Counted from the first letter of the stretch, positions 46,840 to 56,147 are shown. The stretch is DNA of 64,000 nucleotides from Streptomyces sp. JHA26 (GCF_002005565.1 NZ_BDJC01000039.1:1-64000), one strand, 5' to 3'. Notes: a model not told the origin generated them from the sequence alone. Translations and numbers: made by a program.

Positions 46840-49407
46840 GTGGCGGGCGAGTCCCCCGACAGGTCGAAACAGCGCGAGTCGTCGGAAGAACCGACGTCGG
46901 GGAGCGCGGGTCCGGTTCCCGAAGCCAGGACCGGGGCGAGCGAGACGCGTGATCCGCGGCTGGCGGTGGCGCGGGAGACCGCGAAGGCGCCGGCGTCCGC
47001 GGAATCCGCCGGGTCCGCGGCGTCCCGTGGGGGCGTGGACACGGCCACGCGGGTGCTGTCGGTCCGCGAGACGGAGGCCGGGGCGAAGACGCCGGAGGCC
47101 GGGGACGGCGGCGAGGCCGACGCGGAGACCGCACCCGAGGACAGGGCGGAGGCGGACGGCGAGGCGAAGGCCGCGCCCGAGGCCGAGGGCACGCCGGAGG
47201 CCGACGCGGACGACGAGCCCGGGGCCGACGCCCCGGACGACGCGGACGACGGCAAGACTGCGCCCCAGGCCGAGGACGCGCCGGAGGCCGGTGAGGCCGA
47301 CACGGACGACGCGGACGACGCGGACGGCACGGACGACGGCGAGAGCGCGTCCGAGGCCGGGAGCGCGCCACAGGCCGACGGGAAGGGTTCGTCGGGCACG
47401 TCCGGCGACGGTCGGCTGCGGGACGCCGTGGCGGCGTGGGTCGCGACCGCGGACGAGCGCGCCGCCGCGAACGCCCGCCACGAGGCCGGGGACGGGCCGG
47501 AGGACACCGACGCGCCCGAAAAGGCGGCCGAGGGCGCCGACGCACCCGAGGACGCCTCCGAGGGCCGCACGGACGACCGCGCCGACGCCGAGCAGGAGCC
47601 CGGCACCGACGAGAAGGCCGAGGGCGGCAAGGGCGCCGTCGATCAGCCCACCGCCGTCTTCAAGGCCGTACGGCCGCCCGCCGGGCCCCCCGTGGACCAG
47701 CCGACGACCATGCTGAAGCTGGGCGACGCGGCGAAGAAGGCCGAGCGGGCCGACAAGGCCGACAAGGCCGGTAAGGCCGGTAAGGCCGGTAAGGCCGGTA
47801 AGACCGACGGAACCGGCAAGAGCGACGGAACCGACAAGGCAGGCGGGACCGGTAAGGCTGACGGAACCGACAAGGCGGGCAAGGCGGGCAAGGCCGAGTC
47901 CGACGCCGAGCGCACCAGCAAGTTCGTCGCGTTGCGGCACCCGGACGACCCGGCCACCCGCAAGCCCCCGCGGCCCGCGACGTCGGCCCCGGCCCCGGCC
48001 CCGGCTCCGAAGGCCGGTTCCGAGGAGCCCCGGGCGGCGTTCTCCGGGGTCACCGCGGCCGTGCCGCAGGTCGGTCCCGAGCGGACCACGCAGCAGCCGC
48101 TGCCGCCGAAGCCGCCGCTGGACCTGCTGGCGGAGCTGACGAACACGCCGCCGCCCCCGGAGACCCCGCTGCGCACGACCGTGCGCCGGGTCAAGATCTG
48201 GACCCCGCTGGTCCTGCTGCTGGTGATCGTGTTCGCGATCGTCCAGGCCGTGCGCCCGCTGCCCACGCCCACGCTGCACCTCACCGCGCAGGAGACCGTC
48301 TCCTTCGAGGGCGACAAGCCCTCCATGCCCTGGCCCACCCAGGGACAGGCGGCCATGGACGTCAACGGCATCGGCACCTTCGGCACGTCCGGCGACCAGA
48401 AGCCCGTACCGATCGCCAGCATCGCCAAGGTCATGACGGTGTACCTGATCCTGCGCGACCACCCGCTGAAGACGGGCGAGAAGGGTCCGGCGATCAGCGT
48501 CGACGCGGCCGCGCAGAAGCACTACGAGACCGGCAAGGCCGAGAACGAGTCGGTGGTGAGGGTCTCCGAGGGCCAGAAGATCACCGAGTACGAGGCACTG
48601 CAGGCGGTCATGCTGCCGTCCGCCAACAACATCGCCAAGCTGCTGGCCCGTTGGGACACCGGCAGCGGCTCCGAGGACGCGTTCGTCGCGAAGATGAACA
48701 AGACCGCCCAGGAGCTGGGGATGAAGAACACCACCTACACGGACCCCAGCGGCCTCGACAAGACGACCGTCTCCACCGCCGAGGACCTGGTGAAGCTGGG
48801 CCGCGCCGCGATGGAGAACCCGGTCTTCAGGGAGATCTCCCGGCAGCCCAGCTACGTCGACCTCAACGGCGACAAGCAGAACAACTTCTTCGGGCTCGTC
48901 CCGACCGTGGCCATCGGCATCAAGACCGGCACGACCACCGCGGCCGGCGGCAACATCCTCTTCGCCGCGGAGAAGACCATCGACGGCAAGACCCGGACGA
49001 TCATCGGCGCGGCCCTCGGCCAGTTCGGGCAGAACGGCGTCGCCAACATCGACGAGGTCACCGGCGTCGTGCGCAAGCTGATCGAGGCGGGGCAGGACGC
49101 GCTCACCTCGAAGACCATCGTGAAGAAGGGCGACGTCGTCGGGCAGATCGACGACGGTCTGGGCGGCACCACGCCGGTGGTCGCCACCAAGGACGTCTCC
49201 GCCGTCGGCTGGTCCGGCCTGACCGTGAAGCTGAAGCTGGACGGCCTCGGCGACACGTCGGTGCCGCACACGGCGAAGGCCGGCACCCGGGTCGGCACGC
49301 TCGTCGTCGGCGACGGCAGCAGCGGTGACGCCGTCAAGGTCCCGGTCGCCCTCCAGGAGGACCTCGCGGAGCCCGGCTTCACGGCCAGGCTGACCCGGCT
49401 CGGCTGA
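46840..49407 (+). CDS. D-alanyl-D-alanine carboxypeptidase with a long acidic cytoplasmic N-terminus
   Basis: An 855-residue S11-family penicillin-binding protein that trims peptidoglycan stem peptides. The first ~450 residues are a disordered acidic region rich in Glu, Asp, Ala and Gly (with 'VDQPTAVFKAV'/'VDQPTTMLKL' motifs) and a DKAGKAGKAG repeat at about 305-350. A single span follows at 453-472 ('IWTPLVLLLVIVFAIVQAV'), then the exported catalytic domain: S527-I-A-K530, S594-A-N596 and K695-T-G. A C-terminal beta domain ends it. Typical S11 enzymes are 380-450 residues, so half of this one is extra. GTG at 46840 has GGAGGAGG 5 bases upstream. Confidence 0.94.
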   Translation: MAGESPDRSKQRESSEEPTSGSAGPVPEARTGASETRDPRLAVARETAKAPASAESAGSAASRGGVDTATRVLSVRETEAGAKTPEAGDGGEADAETAPEDRAEADGEAKAAPEAEGTPEADADDEPGADAPDDADDGKTAPQAEDAPEAGEADTDDADDADGTDDGESASEAGSAPQADGKGSSGTSGDGRLRDAVAAWVATADERAAANARHEAGDGPEDTDAPEKAAEGADAPEDASEGRTDDRADAEQEPGTDEKAEGGKGAVDQPTAVFKAVRPPAGPPVDQPTTMLKLGDAAKKAERADKADKAGKAGKAGKAGKTDGTGKSDGTDKAGGTGKADGTDKAGKAGKAESDAERTSKFVALRHPDDPATRKPPRPATSAPAPAPAPKAGSEEPRAAFSGVTAAVPQVGPERTTQQPLPPKPPLDLLAELTNTPPPPETPLRTTVRRVKIWTPLVLLLVIVFAIVQAVRPLPTPTLHLTAQETVSFEGDKPSMPWPTQGQAAMDVNGIGTFGTSGDQKPVPIASIAKVMTVYLILRDHPLKTGEKGPAISVDAAAQKHYETGKAENESVVRVSEGQKITEYEALQAVMLPSANNIAKLLARWDTGSGSEDAFVAKMNKTAQELGMKNTTYTDPSGLDKTTVSTAEDLVKLGRAAMENPVFREISRQPSYVDLNGDKQNNFFGLVPTVAIGIKTGTTTAAGGNILFAAEKTIDGKTRTIIGAALGQFGQNGVANIDEVTGVVRKLIEAGQDALTSKTIVKKGDVVGQIDDGLGGTTPVVATKDVSAVGWSGLTVKLKLDGLGDTSVPHTAKAGTRVGTLVVGDGSSGDAVKVPVALQEDLAEPGFTARLTRLG

Positions 49408-49432
49408 CACCGGGCAGAATGGGACGGTCCTG

Positions 49433-49472
49433 GCACGCACCCCGTCCGGCAGCCGCCGGACGGGGTGCGTGC
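49433..49472 (+). terminator. Strong terminator after the D,D-carboxypeptidase gene
   Basis: A perfect 18-bp inverted repeat (49433-49450 and 49455-49472, beginning GCACGCACCCCG) around the 4-base loop AGCC, 25 bp after the stop. Confidence 0.92.
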
Positions 49473-49589
49473 TAGCGTCACGAAACGGGGCAGGTCGCCG
49501 GGTCGCGGGAACGCGGCCGTGAAGAGTCGTGAAGAGTACGGGACGTACGCGGCCGAAAGCAGAAGACGGGACACGGGGAGTGCCTTCAG

Positions 49590-51590
49590 GTGGCCACTGC
49601 GGAGCCGACACGCGCCGACGACGCCGATCCGGGCCCGGGAACGGGCCCGCGCCCACACGTACCCGCTCCCCGCAAGGACGGCGGGGACGGCGGGAGCGGC
49701 GGGAGGTCCGGCACCGGTCCGGCGGACGACGTTCGTGAACCGGACCGCGCCCGGCCGGAGCCTGCCGAGCCGGAGCCTGCCGAGCCGGAGGCCCCGTCCG
49801 CGGTGAAGGCCGCTTTCCTGGCCGTGCGCGAGCGCATGCTGCGCCACCCCGTCCTGTCCGTCACGGCCCTCGCCGGGGTCCTCCACGTCGTGTGGTTCTT
49901 CACCTTCGCGAACAGCGGCGGCGACCTCGCCGCGCAGGACGCGTGGGCGGAGTTCGTCGGCCGGCACCCGGCCTCGGCGTACAACCTCGCCTGGTACGGC
50001 GGCATGCACCCGGTGTCGTACAGCGTGGTGTCGCCGTACCTGATGTCGGTGCTCGGCGTCCGGACCACGATGATGATCGCGGGGACGCTGTCGGCCGGGC
50101 TGCTGACGATGGTCCTGATCCGCAGCCGTGTGGTCCGCAACCCGTTGTGGGCGTCGCTCGCGGGTCTGTTCGGGCTGCTGGCCAACGCGATATCGGGCCG
50201 GGTGACGTTCGGGCTGGGCACCATGTTCGCGCTGGGCGCGGTGGCCACGGTGTTCTGCTGGCCGTACCGCTGGCGCCACAGGCGCTGGGCGAAGGCGCTG
50301 TGCGCGGCGCCGCTGGCCGCGCTGTCGACGATGGCCTCGCCGGTCTCGGGTCTGTTCGTGGGCCTGATCGCGGTGGCCCTGTTCCTGCAGAAGCGCCGTC
50401 CGGGCGCCTGGGCGCTGGGCCTGGCGCCCAGTGCGGTGGTCGCGCTGTCGGCCTGGCTGTTCCCGTTCTCCGGCACCCAGCCGATGTCCTTCGGCTCGGC
50501 GGTCCTGCCGCTGCTGTACTCGGGGCTCGTGTTCGCGCTGGTGCCGCGCACGTGGAAGACGGTGCGGATCACCTCGGCGGTCTACGGGCTGTCCGTGCTC
50601 CTCGTCTGGGTGATCAGCTCCCAGATCGGTTCCAACATCACGCGCCTGGCCATGCTCTTCGCCGGGGTGACGCTGGTGGCCGCGCTGCCGTTCACGGTGC
50701 CGCGCTCGCGCAAGTGGTACGCGCTCGTGGCCGGGCTCGCCGTCTTCGCCGGCTGGATCGGCTTCAAGACGGGCGACGACATCGTCCACACCACGCCGGC
50801 CGCCTCCTGGGCGCGCGAGCTGGCGCCGCTCGTGAACGAGCTCCAGGAGGCCGGCGCGGAGAAGGGCCGGGTGGAGGTCGTCCCCGCCCGTTCCCACCGC
50901 GAGGCCTCGGCGCTCGCCCCGTACGTGAACCTGGCCCGGGGCTGGAACCGCCAGGCCGACATGAAGCGCAACCCCCTCTTCTACGACGACACGCTCAACT
51001 CGGCGAACTACCACGAGTGGCTGCAGCGCTGGGCGGTGCACTTCGTGGTGCTGCCCAAGGACGAGCCGGACGGTGACGGCGGCGAGCGGGAGCGCGCGCT
51101 GCTGCAGCGCGGGCTGCCGTACCTGAAGCAGGTCTGGGGCGACGCCAACTGGCAGTTGTTCCAGGTGACCGACCCCGCCCCGCTGGCCGAGCCGGACGCG
51201 GTCGTCCAGCGCGCCGAGCAGGGCGAGTGGACGATCGACGTGCGCGAGGCGGGCCCCGTCCTGATCCGGATGCCGTACTCGCCGTGGCTGAGCCTCGTCG
51301 ACGCCGACGGCGAGAAGCTCAAGCCGCCGCAGGAGACGGAGGCGTCCGAGGACCGTCCCGAGGACTCGCCGAAGACGTTCGACAACGTCAGCGGCTGTCT
51401 GACGGAGACGGAGGAGACCGTCGACGGCGACACGTGGACGGTGTTGATCGCCCCGAAGGCGGGCACGTACCGTCTGGCGGCTCCCTACGGGTTCTCGCGC
51501 GGCACCCCCTGCCCGGACGAGATGAAGGACGAGCTCAAGGACCGGCTCGTGGACCAGTTCGGGGACGAGCTGAAGTTCGTCCCGGAGTAG
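49590..51590 (+). CDS. Large polytopic membrane protein with an extracytoplasmic C-terminal domain
   Basis: A 666-residue protein. A disordered 70-residue N-terminus ('PEPAEPEPAEPEAP') precedes about 10-11 spans: 'SVTALAGVLHVVWFFTFA', 'MMIAGTLSAGLLTMVLI', 'WASLAGLFGLLANAIS', 'FALGAVATVFCW', 'FVGLIAVALFL' and others to about residue 395. A soluble domain of about 260 residues follows, presumably outside ('WARELAPLVNELQEAGAEKG', 'FDNVSGCLTETEETVDGDTW', two cysteines). The layout resembles GT-C-type glycosyltransferases or polymer exporters, but no catalytic motif is visible. The gene next to D,D-carboxypeptidase suggests an envelope role. Start GTG. Confidence 0.8.
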   Translation: MATAEPTRADDADPGPGTGPRPHVPAPRKDGGDGGSGGRSGTGPADDVREPDRARPEPAEPEPAEPEAPSAVKAAFLAVRERMLRHPVLSVTALAGVLHVVWFFTFANSGGDLAAQDAWAEFVGRHPASAYNLAWYGGMHPVSYSVVSPYLMSVLGVRTTMMIAGTLSAGLLTMVLIRSRVVRNPLWASLAGLFGLLANAISGRVTFGLGTMFALGAVATVFCWPYRWRHRRWAKALCAAPLAALSTMASPVSGLFVGLIAVALFLQKRRPGAWALGLAPSAVVALSAWLFPFSGTQPMSFGSAVLPLLYSGLVFALVPRTWKTVRITSAVYGLSVLLVWVISSQIGSNITRLAMLFAGVTLVAALPFTVPRSRKWYALVAGLAVFAGWIGFKTGDDIVHTTPAASWARELAPLVNELQEAGAEKGRVEVVPARSHREASALAPYVNLARGWNRQADMKRNPLFYDDTLNSANYHEWLQRWAVHFVVLPKDEPDGDGGERERALLQRGLPYLKQVWGDANWQLFQVTDPAPLAEPDAVVQRAEQGEWTIDVREAGPVLIRMPYSPWLSLVDADGEKLKPPQETEASEDRPEDSPKTFDNVSGCLTETEETVDGDTWTVLIAPKAGTYRLAAPYGFSRGTPCPDEMKDELKDRLVDQFGDELKFVPE

Positions 51591-51651
51591 CCCGAGGGCG
51601 GCCCGAGAGCGGCTCCGGGGCTGCCGGGAGCGGCTCCGGAGCTGGGGAAAC

Positions 51652-51682
51652 GGCCGGGGACCCTGATCCAGGGACCTCGGCC
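51652..51682 (+). terminator. Hairpin downstream of the membrane protein gene
   Basis: GGCCGGGGACCCTG (51652-51665) pairs with CAGGGACCTCGGCC (51669-51682) at 12 of 14 positions around a 3-base loop, followed by GATCTGTCTTTCC. It lies 62 bp after the stop and is a probable terminator. Confidence 0.7.
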
Positions 51683-51698
51683 GATCTGTCTTTCCGAA

Positions 51699-51714
51699 GT
51701 TCACGTGTATGAAC
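51699..51714. promoter_or_regulatory. GTTCA/TGAAC dyad upstream of the sodium symporter
   Basis: GTTCA-CGTGTA-TGAAC (51699-51714) lies in the symporter leader, about 175 bp before its start. GAACATTTTTACT follows at 51730-51742, unusually AT-rich here. The 299-bp gap (51591-51889) otherwise has no gene. Regulator unknown. Confidence 0.4.
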
Positions 51715-51889
51715 GCAGGTCAGTGCGCAGAACATTTTTACTCGCTCTTGACCCTCCACTTTCTTGTCGTGCCCGCGCCGACGCAACACGATGAGCGGGC
51801 ACTTCGCCACACGCCTCGCCCTCACCCCGCTCTTGCGAAGTGCCAGCCTGCTGAGCGGAGTTCACAAGGCGGACCCCGGAAGGGGGCAC

Positions 51890-53464
51890 ATGAACGGTCT
51901 CGACTGGTCCGTGCTGATCGGCTACTTCGCCGTGATGGTGGCGATCGGCGTCTGGTCGCACAAACGCGTGGACAACGTCAGCGACTTCTTCACGGCCGGC
52001 GGCAGGATGCCCTGGTGGCTGTCCGGCATCTCGCACCACATGTCGGGCTACAGCGCGGTGATGTTCACCGGGTACGCGGGCATCGCCTACACCTACGGCG
52101 TCACGTCCTTCGTCACCTGGTCGTTCCCCATCGCCCTGGGCATCGCCGTCGGGTCGAAGCTGTTCGCGCCGCGCATCAACCGGCTGCGTTCACGGCTCCA
52201 CGTGGCCTCTCCGCTGGAGTACCTGAAGAACCGCTACAACCTGCCGACCCAGCAGGCCCTGGCCTGGTCCGGCATGCTGCTGAAGATCGTGGACGTCGCC
52301 GCGAAGTGGGCGGCCATCGCCACGCTGCTGTCGGTCTTCACCGGCATCTCCCTCAACCAGGGCATCCTGATCACCGGCGTCATCACGGGCATCTACTGCA
52401 CGATCGGCGGCCTGTGGGCCGACGCGCTGACCGAGCTGGGACAGTTCGTCATCCAACTGCTGGCCGGTGTCGCGATGTTCGTGGCCGTCGTCATGAAACT
52501 CGGCGACCACGGCGGCTTCTTCGGCGTCTGGGACGAGCCCGCCCTCCAGGGTCACGGCAAGCCGCTGGTCGGCCCCTACGGGACGGTGTTCCTGCTCGCC
52601 TTCCTCTTCATCAAGCTCTTCGAGTACAACGGCGGCATGCTCAACCAGGCCCAGCGCTACATGGCCACGAGCAACGCCCGCGAGGCCGCGCGGTCGGCGC
52701 GGCTGTCGGCGGTGCTGTGGCTGGTCTGGCCCGTGGTGCTGTTCTTCCCGATGTGGATGTCGCCGCTGCTGGTGGAGTCGCAGAAGCCGGACGGCTCCGA
52801 CTCCTACGGCCTGATGACCGAACAGCTCCTTCCGCACGGCCTGCTCGGCCTGGTCATCGTCGGCTTCTTCTCGCACACCATGGCCATGTGCTCCTCGGAC
52901 GCCAACGCCATCGCGGCCGTCTTCACCCGGGACGTGGCACCGGTCGTGTCGGCGCGGGCGAGGGCCTGGGGCGAGCGGTCCGGGCTGGTGGCGGCGCGGG
53001 TGACGACGGTCGTCTTCCTCGCCCTGTCCATGGCGGTGGCCACGCAGGTCAACTCGCCGGCGTTCAAGGACATCATCACCGTCGTCATCAAGTGGGTCGC
53101 CGGCCTGATGGGCCCGATCGCGATCCCGATGATGCTCGGCCTGCTGCGGCCCTTCCGCCGCTCGGGACCGACGGCCGCGCTCACCAGCTGGGCGGCCGGC
53201 CTGTTCGCCTTCTGGCTGGTCAACTACCCGATCAGCTGGAACGTCGAGGGCGGGGTGCCGCTGGAGTACCAGGTGTCCGTCCCGCTGGCGGTCTCGCTGG
53301 TCCTGTACGTCGTCGTCGGCTACCTGAAGCCGGAGGACACCCCGGAGCGGCTCGCGATCATCGAGCGCGTCAACACGGACGACGACGCCTCCGGAGCGGC
53401 GGCGGTCCCGACGCCCGCGCAGGACAGGGACGACACGGTGGGCCGGACGCGGGTGAAGGACTAG
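51890..53464 (+). CDS. Sodium:solute symporter (SSS family)
   Basis: A 524-residue permease with 13-14 spans. It starts 'MNGLDWSVLIGYFAVMVAIG', the first LeuT-fold helix, and has the SSS hallmarks 'DFFTAGGRMPWWLSGISHHM' (near 40), 'YSAVMFTGYAGIAYTYG' and 'YLKNRYNLPTQQALAWSGML', with 'GFFSHTMAMCSSDANAIAAV' near residue 325 contributing Na+ ligands. The gene may import a sugar, organic acid or urea-like solute with Na+; closest in form to the galactose/inositol-type SGLT group. ATG at 51890 has GGAAGGGGG 4-5 bases upstream; the frame is open further upstream without a good site. Confidence 0.93.
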   Translation: MNGLDWSVLIGYFAVMVAIGVWSHKRVDNVSDFFTAGGRMPWWLSGISHHMSGYSAVMFTGYAGIAYTYGVTSFVTWSFPIALGIAVGSKLFAPRINRLRSRLHVASPLEYLKNRYNLPTQQALAWSGMLLKIVDVAAKWAAIATLLSVFTGISLNQGILITGVITGIYCTIGGLWADALTELGQFVIQLLAGVAMFVAVVMKLGDHGGFFGVWDEPALQGHGKPLVGPYGTVFLLAFLFIKLFEYNGGMLNQAQRYMATSNAREAARSARLSAVLWLVWPVVLFFPMWMSPLLVESQKPDGSDSYGLMTEQLLPHGLLGLVIVGFFSHTMAMCSSDANAIAAVFTRDVAPVVSARARAWGERSGLVAARVTTVVFLALSMAVATQVNSPAFKDIITVVIKWVAGLMGPIAIPMMLGLLRPFRRSGPTAALTSWAAGLFAFWLVNYPISWNVEGGVPLEYQVSVPLAVSLVLYVVVGYLKPEDTPERLAIIERVNTDDDASGAAAVPTPAQDRDDTVGRTRVKD

Positions 53465-53479
53465 GGCCCGCCGCGCCGG

Positions 53480-54595
53480 TCACGCCCTGGGGTACCTCGC
53501 CAGCCAGCCCGGCGACGAGCCCGCCGGACCGTGCAGGGCGGGGCTCTGGGTCATCTCCATCGCGAAGTCGTCGGCCAGTTCCAGGATCGTCGGACGGCCC
53601 TCCAGCTCGGCCAGCCAGGCCGGCGGGAGGGCCGTCTCGCCGTGCAGGGCGCCGAGCAGTCCGCCCGTCAGCGCGCCGGTCGCGGCGGAGGACCCGCCGT
53701 GGTTCACGGCGAGCCGCAGGCCGTGCCGTACGTCCTCGGCGACGAGGGCGCAGTACACGGCGGCGGCCACCAGCCCCTCCGCCGTGCCCCCGCCGGCCAG
53801 CTCGGCGACCCGGGCCGCCGTCGGGAGCCCCTGCCGTACCGCGCCCAGCGCGTGCTGCAGGGCGGCCGACACCGGTTCGTGCCCGGGGCGCGCGGCGAGC
53901 AGCGCCAGCGCCCGCTGCACGGCCGGGTCCAGGCTCTCCCCGCGCGCCAGCCCGTGCACGACCACGGCGTACGCGCCCGCCGCCAGGTAGCCGGTGGGGT
54001 GGCCGTGGGTCTGCGCGGCGCACTCCACGGCGAGCTGGGCGACCAGGTGCGGCTCCCAGCCGACCAGCAGCCCGAACGGCGCCGACCGGGCGGCCGCCTC
54101 GGCCCCGCGCTCACCGGGGTTCTTGGGCGCCTCGGGGGTGCCCATGGTCTCGTCGCCGAGCCCGAGCAGCAGCGCGCGGGTGGGGTCGCGCCGGGCGTAC
54201 AGCCACTCCTCGCGGGCCAGCCAGCCGTCCTCCTCGCGCCGCAGGTCGGGCCCCCAGTCGCGCTGGGTGGCGGCCCAGCGCCGGTACGCCCGGTGCAGGT
54301 CGGTCGGCGGGTGCCAGGCCCCGGTGTCCCGCCGCACCTGGGCGCGGATCAGCCCGTCGACGGAGAACAGGGTGAGCTGCGTGAGGTGGGTGACGGCGCC
54401 GCGCCGCCCGTAGGCGGGGGCGAGGTCGGCCGGGCCCTCGGGTCCGTGCGCCTCCGCGATGGCGTCGAGGCCCATCCGGTCGACGGGCGCCCCGAAGGCG
54501 TCCCCGACGGCCACGCCGAGCAGCGTCCCGCGCACCCGGCTGCGGAAGTCCTGCTGCTCCGCACGCCCCCAGACGGCGCCGGCTGTCCCGCCCAC
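53480..54595 (-). CDS. ADP-ribosylglycohydrolase family protein, apparently catalytically degenerate
   Basis: A 371-residue all-helical protein of the DraG/ADPRH fold. 'VRGTLLGVAVGDAFGAPVDR' (residues 21-40) is the family opening and 'TQLTLFSVDGLIRAQVRR' (about 72-89) is well kept. The metal-binding residues are not: the N-terminal T-D-D-T appears as T69-H-L-T72, and the C-terminal G-G-D-[ST]-D-[ST] appears as G300-G-S-S-A-A305. Loss of both pairs suggests it does not hydrolyse ADP-ribose bonds and may bind instead. GTG at 54595 has GGAGGGGGG 5 bases upstream; an in-frame GTG at 54622 also exists. Convergent with the symporter, 15 bp between stops. Confidence 0.88.
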   Translation of the reverse strand: MGGTAGAVWGRAEQQDFRSRVRGTLLGVAVGDAFGAPVDRMGLDAIAEAHGPEGPADLAPAYGRRGAVTHLTQLTLFSVDGLIRAQVRRDTGAWHPPTDLHRAYRRWAATQRDWGPDLRREEDGWLAREEWLYARRDPTRALLLGLGDETMGTPEAPKNPGERGAEAAARSAPFGLLVGWEPHLVAQLAVECAAQTHGHPTGYLAAGAYAVVVHGLARGESLDPAVQRALALLAARPGHEPVSAALQHALGAVRQGLPTAARVAELAGGGTAEGLVAAAVYCALVAEDVRHGLRLAVNHGGSSAATGALTGGLLGALHGETALPPAWLAELEGRPTILELADDFAMEMTQSPALHGPAGSSPGWLARYPRA

Positions 54596-54786
54596 CTCGA
54601 CCCCCCTCCGCACCGCCCACACCGCCGTCCGTACGTACGACGTCCAGCACTGTATGCGAACAGAAGTGGTCGGTCAGGGCCGGAACCGTGTGGAAACGTT
54701 CACGCGCGGCCGCACACCTCGCGGCAGCAGTGGAGGTGCGGCCGCCGTCGGAGCCGCGCCGGGCTTGTTGCGGGAGACCGTCCGGG

Positions 54787-55221
54787 TCACGTCCGGCCAC
54801 GACCCGGTGGGAGTTCGGCCCAGACGATCTTGGCGGGGGCCGGCCCCTCGTCGACGCCCCATCGGTCCGCGTACGCCGCCACGATGCGCAGACCGCGCCC
54901 GCCCTCCCCGTCCTCGGCGGCCGGGGAGTGGAGACGCGGGACCCGGTCGCCCCGGGCGTCCGTGACCTCGACGCGGAGGGCGCCGTCGGGGAGCAGGCGC
55001 AGGGCCAGCCGGAAGTCCCGCCCCGGCACCCGGCCGTGCAGCACCGCGTTCGCCGCCAGCTCGGCGACGACCTGGACCGCCTCCCCCGACGGCACGCCCC
55101 AGTCGGCGAGTTGGCGTTCGGCGAGCAGGCGCGCGAGCCGGGCGCCCCTCCGCGTCGAGGACAACTGGACCGCGAAGTGCGGTGCGTTCGGGGTGGCGCA
55201 CAGGGCCGATTTCTCCATCAC
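54787..55221 (-). CDS. RsbW-like HATPase_c protein (anti-sigma/regulatory kinase-like)
   Basis: A 144-residue HATPase_c_2 domain. It has the N-box 'VVAELAANAVLHGRVPGRDF' (with the catalytic-Mg Asn), the G1 box 'RVEVTDARGDRVP' and G2 'GGRGLRIVAAYADRWGV'. The protein stands alone with no receiver or phosphatase domain, as in RsbW and SpoIIAB. It lies divergently next to an XRE/DUF397 pair, which is the arrangement seen at whiJ and abaA loci in S. coelicolor. ATG ATG at 55221 start. Its partner could be the XRE protein. Confidence 0.92.
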   Translation of the reverse strand: MMEKSALCATPNAPHFAVQLSSTRRGARLARLLAERQLADWGVPSGEAVQVVAELAANAVLHGRVPGRDFRLALRLLPDGALRVEVTDARGDRVPRLHSPAAEDGEGGRGLRIVAAYADRWGVDEGPAPAKIVWAELPPGRGRT

Positions 55222-55334
55222 GTCACCCAGCGTGGCCGCCCGTCCCTACCCTGAACAGCAACGACCTCGGTACCGAGAGTGACTGTCCGGGTGCCCGCCG
55301 TGGTCGTACGGGTCGTACGTCAGGAGGGGAAGAC

Positions 55335-56147
55335 GTGGAGGACGAGGAGGCCGCGGCCGTGCTCAAGGCGGTCGGGCGGCAGATCAAGCTGTGGCGGGAG
55401 GCGGCCGGGCTGCGCCAGGCCGAACTGGGAGCCGCCATCGGGTACGGCGAGGACATGGTCTCGTCGGTGGAACGCGGACGGCGGGTGCCCAAGCCCGACT
55501 TCCTGGACAAGGCCGACGAGGTGCTGGGCGCGGGCGGGAAGCTCTCGACCATGAAGGAGGACGTGGAGAAGGCCCGCTACCCGAAGAAGGTGCGGGACCT
55601 CGCCAAGCTGGAGGAGGAGGCGGTCGAGCTGGGCGCCTACGCGGGCCACCACATCCACGGGCTGCTGCAGACCCCCGAGTACGCGCGAGCGTTGTACGCG
55701 ATGCGACGCCCGGCGTACACGGAAGAGGAGGTCGACCGCTACGTGTCCGCCCGTATGGCGCGGAAGACCGTGTTCGAGCGCATCCCCCGGCCCCAGCTCA
55801 CCTTCGTCCAGGAAGAGGTCACGCTACGGCGTCCCCTCGGGGGCAGAATGGTGCTTCGCCAACAGCTCGAACACCTCCTGGAGGTGGGCAGGTTGAGGCA
55901 CGTCGAGATCCAGGTCATGCCGACGGACCGCGAGGATCACGCGGGGATGGCCGGGTCGCTGCGACTGCTCAAGCTCACGGACGGCAAGACGCTCGGGCAT
56001 CTGGAGGCCCAACTGCACAGTCGGCTCGTCAGTGATCCCCGGGACGTCCAGATCCTCGAAATGCGCTATGGAATGATCCGGGCGCAGGCCCTCGCACCCC
56101 GTGAGTCACTGACCTTCATCGAGAAAATCATGGGAGAAGAGACATGA
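55335..56147 (+). CDS. XRE-family regulator with DUF5753 domain (WhiJ-like)
   Basis: A 270-residue protein. The HTH is 'LKAVGRQIKLWREAAGLRQA', 'ELGAAIGYGEDMVSSVERGR' (about residues 10-55), and DUF5753 has 'YAGHHIHGLLQTPEYARALY', 'RPAYTEEEVDRYVSARMARK', 'VLRQQLEHLLEVGRLRHVEI' and 'REDHAGMAGSLRLLKL'. GTG at 55335 has AGGAGGGG 5 bases upstream. It overlaps DUF397 by 4 bp (ATGA) and is divergent from the HATPase, making a complete whiJ-like triad. Likely a developmental or antibiotic-control regulator. Confidence 0.93.
   Translation: MEDEEAAAVLKAVGRQIKLWREAAGLRQAELGAAIGYGEDMVSSVERGRRVPKPDFLDKADEVLGAGGKLSTMKEDVEKARYPKKVRDLAKLEEEAVELGAYAGHHIHGLLQTPEYARALYAMRRPAYTEEEVDRYVSARMARKTVFERIPRPQLTFVQEEVTLRRPLGGRMVLRQQLEHLLEVGRLRHVEIQVMPTDREDHAGMAGSLRLLKLTDGKTLGHLEAQLHSRLVSDPRDVQILEMRYGMIRAQALAPRESLTFIEKIMGEET

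Noticed and set aside
46753-49656. Long minus-strand frame (~970 codons) covering the D,D-carboxypeptidase gene
   Set aside because: Antisense shadow of the carboxypeptidase; the Arg/Gly/Leu-rich product has no domain.
48852-51704. Long minus-strand frame (~950 codons) across the carboxypeptidase and membrane genes
   Set aside because: An antisense shadow with Arg/Gly/His-rich composition and no recognisable domain.
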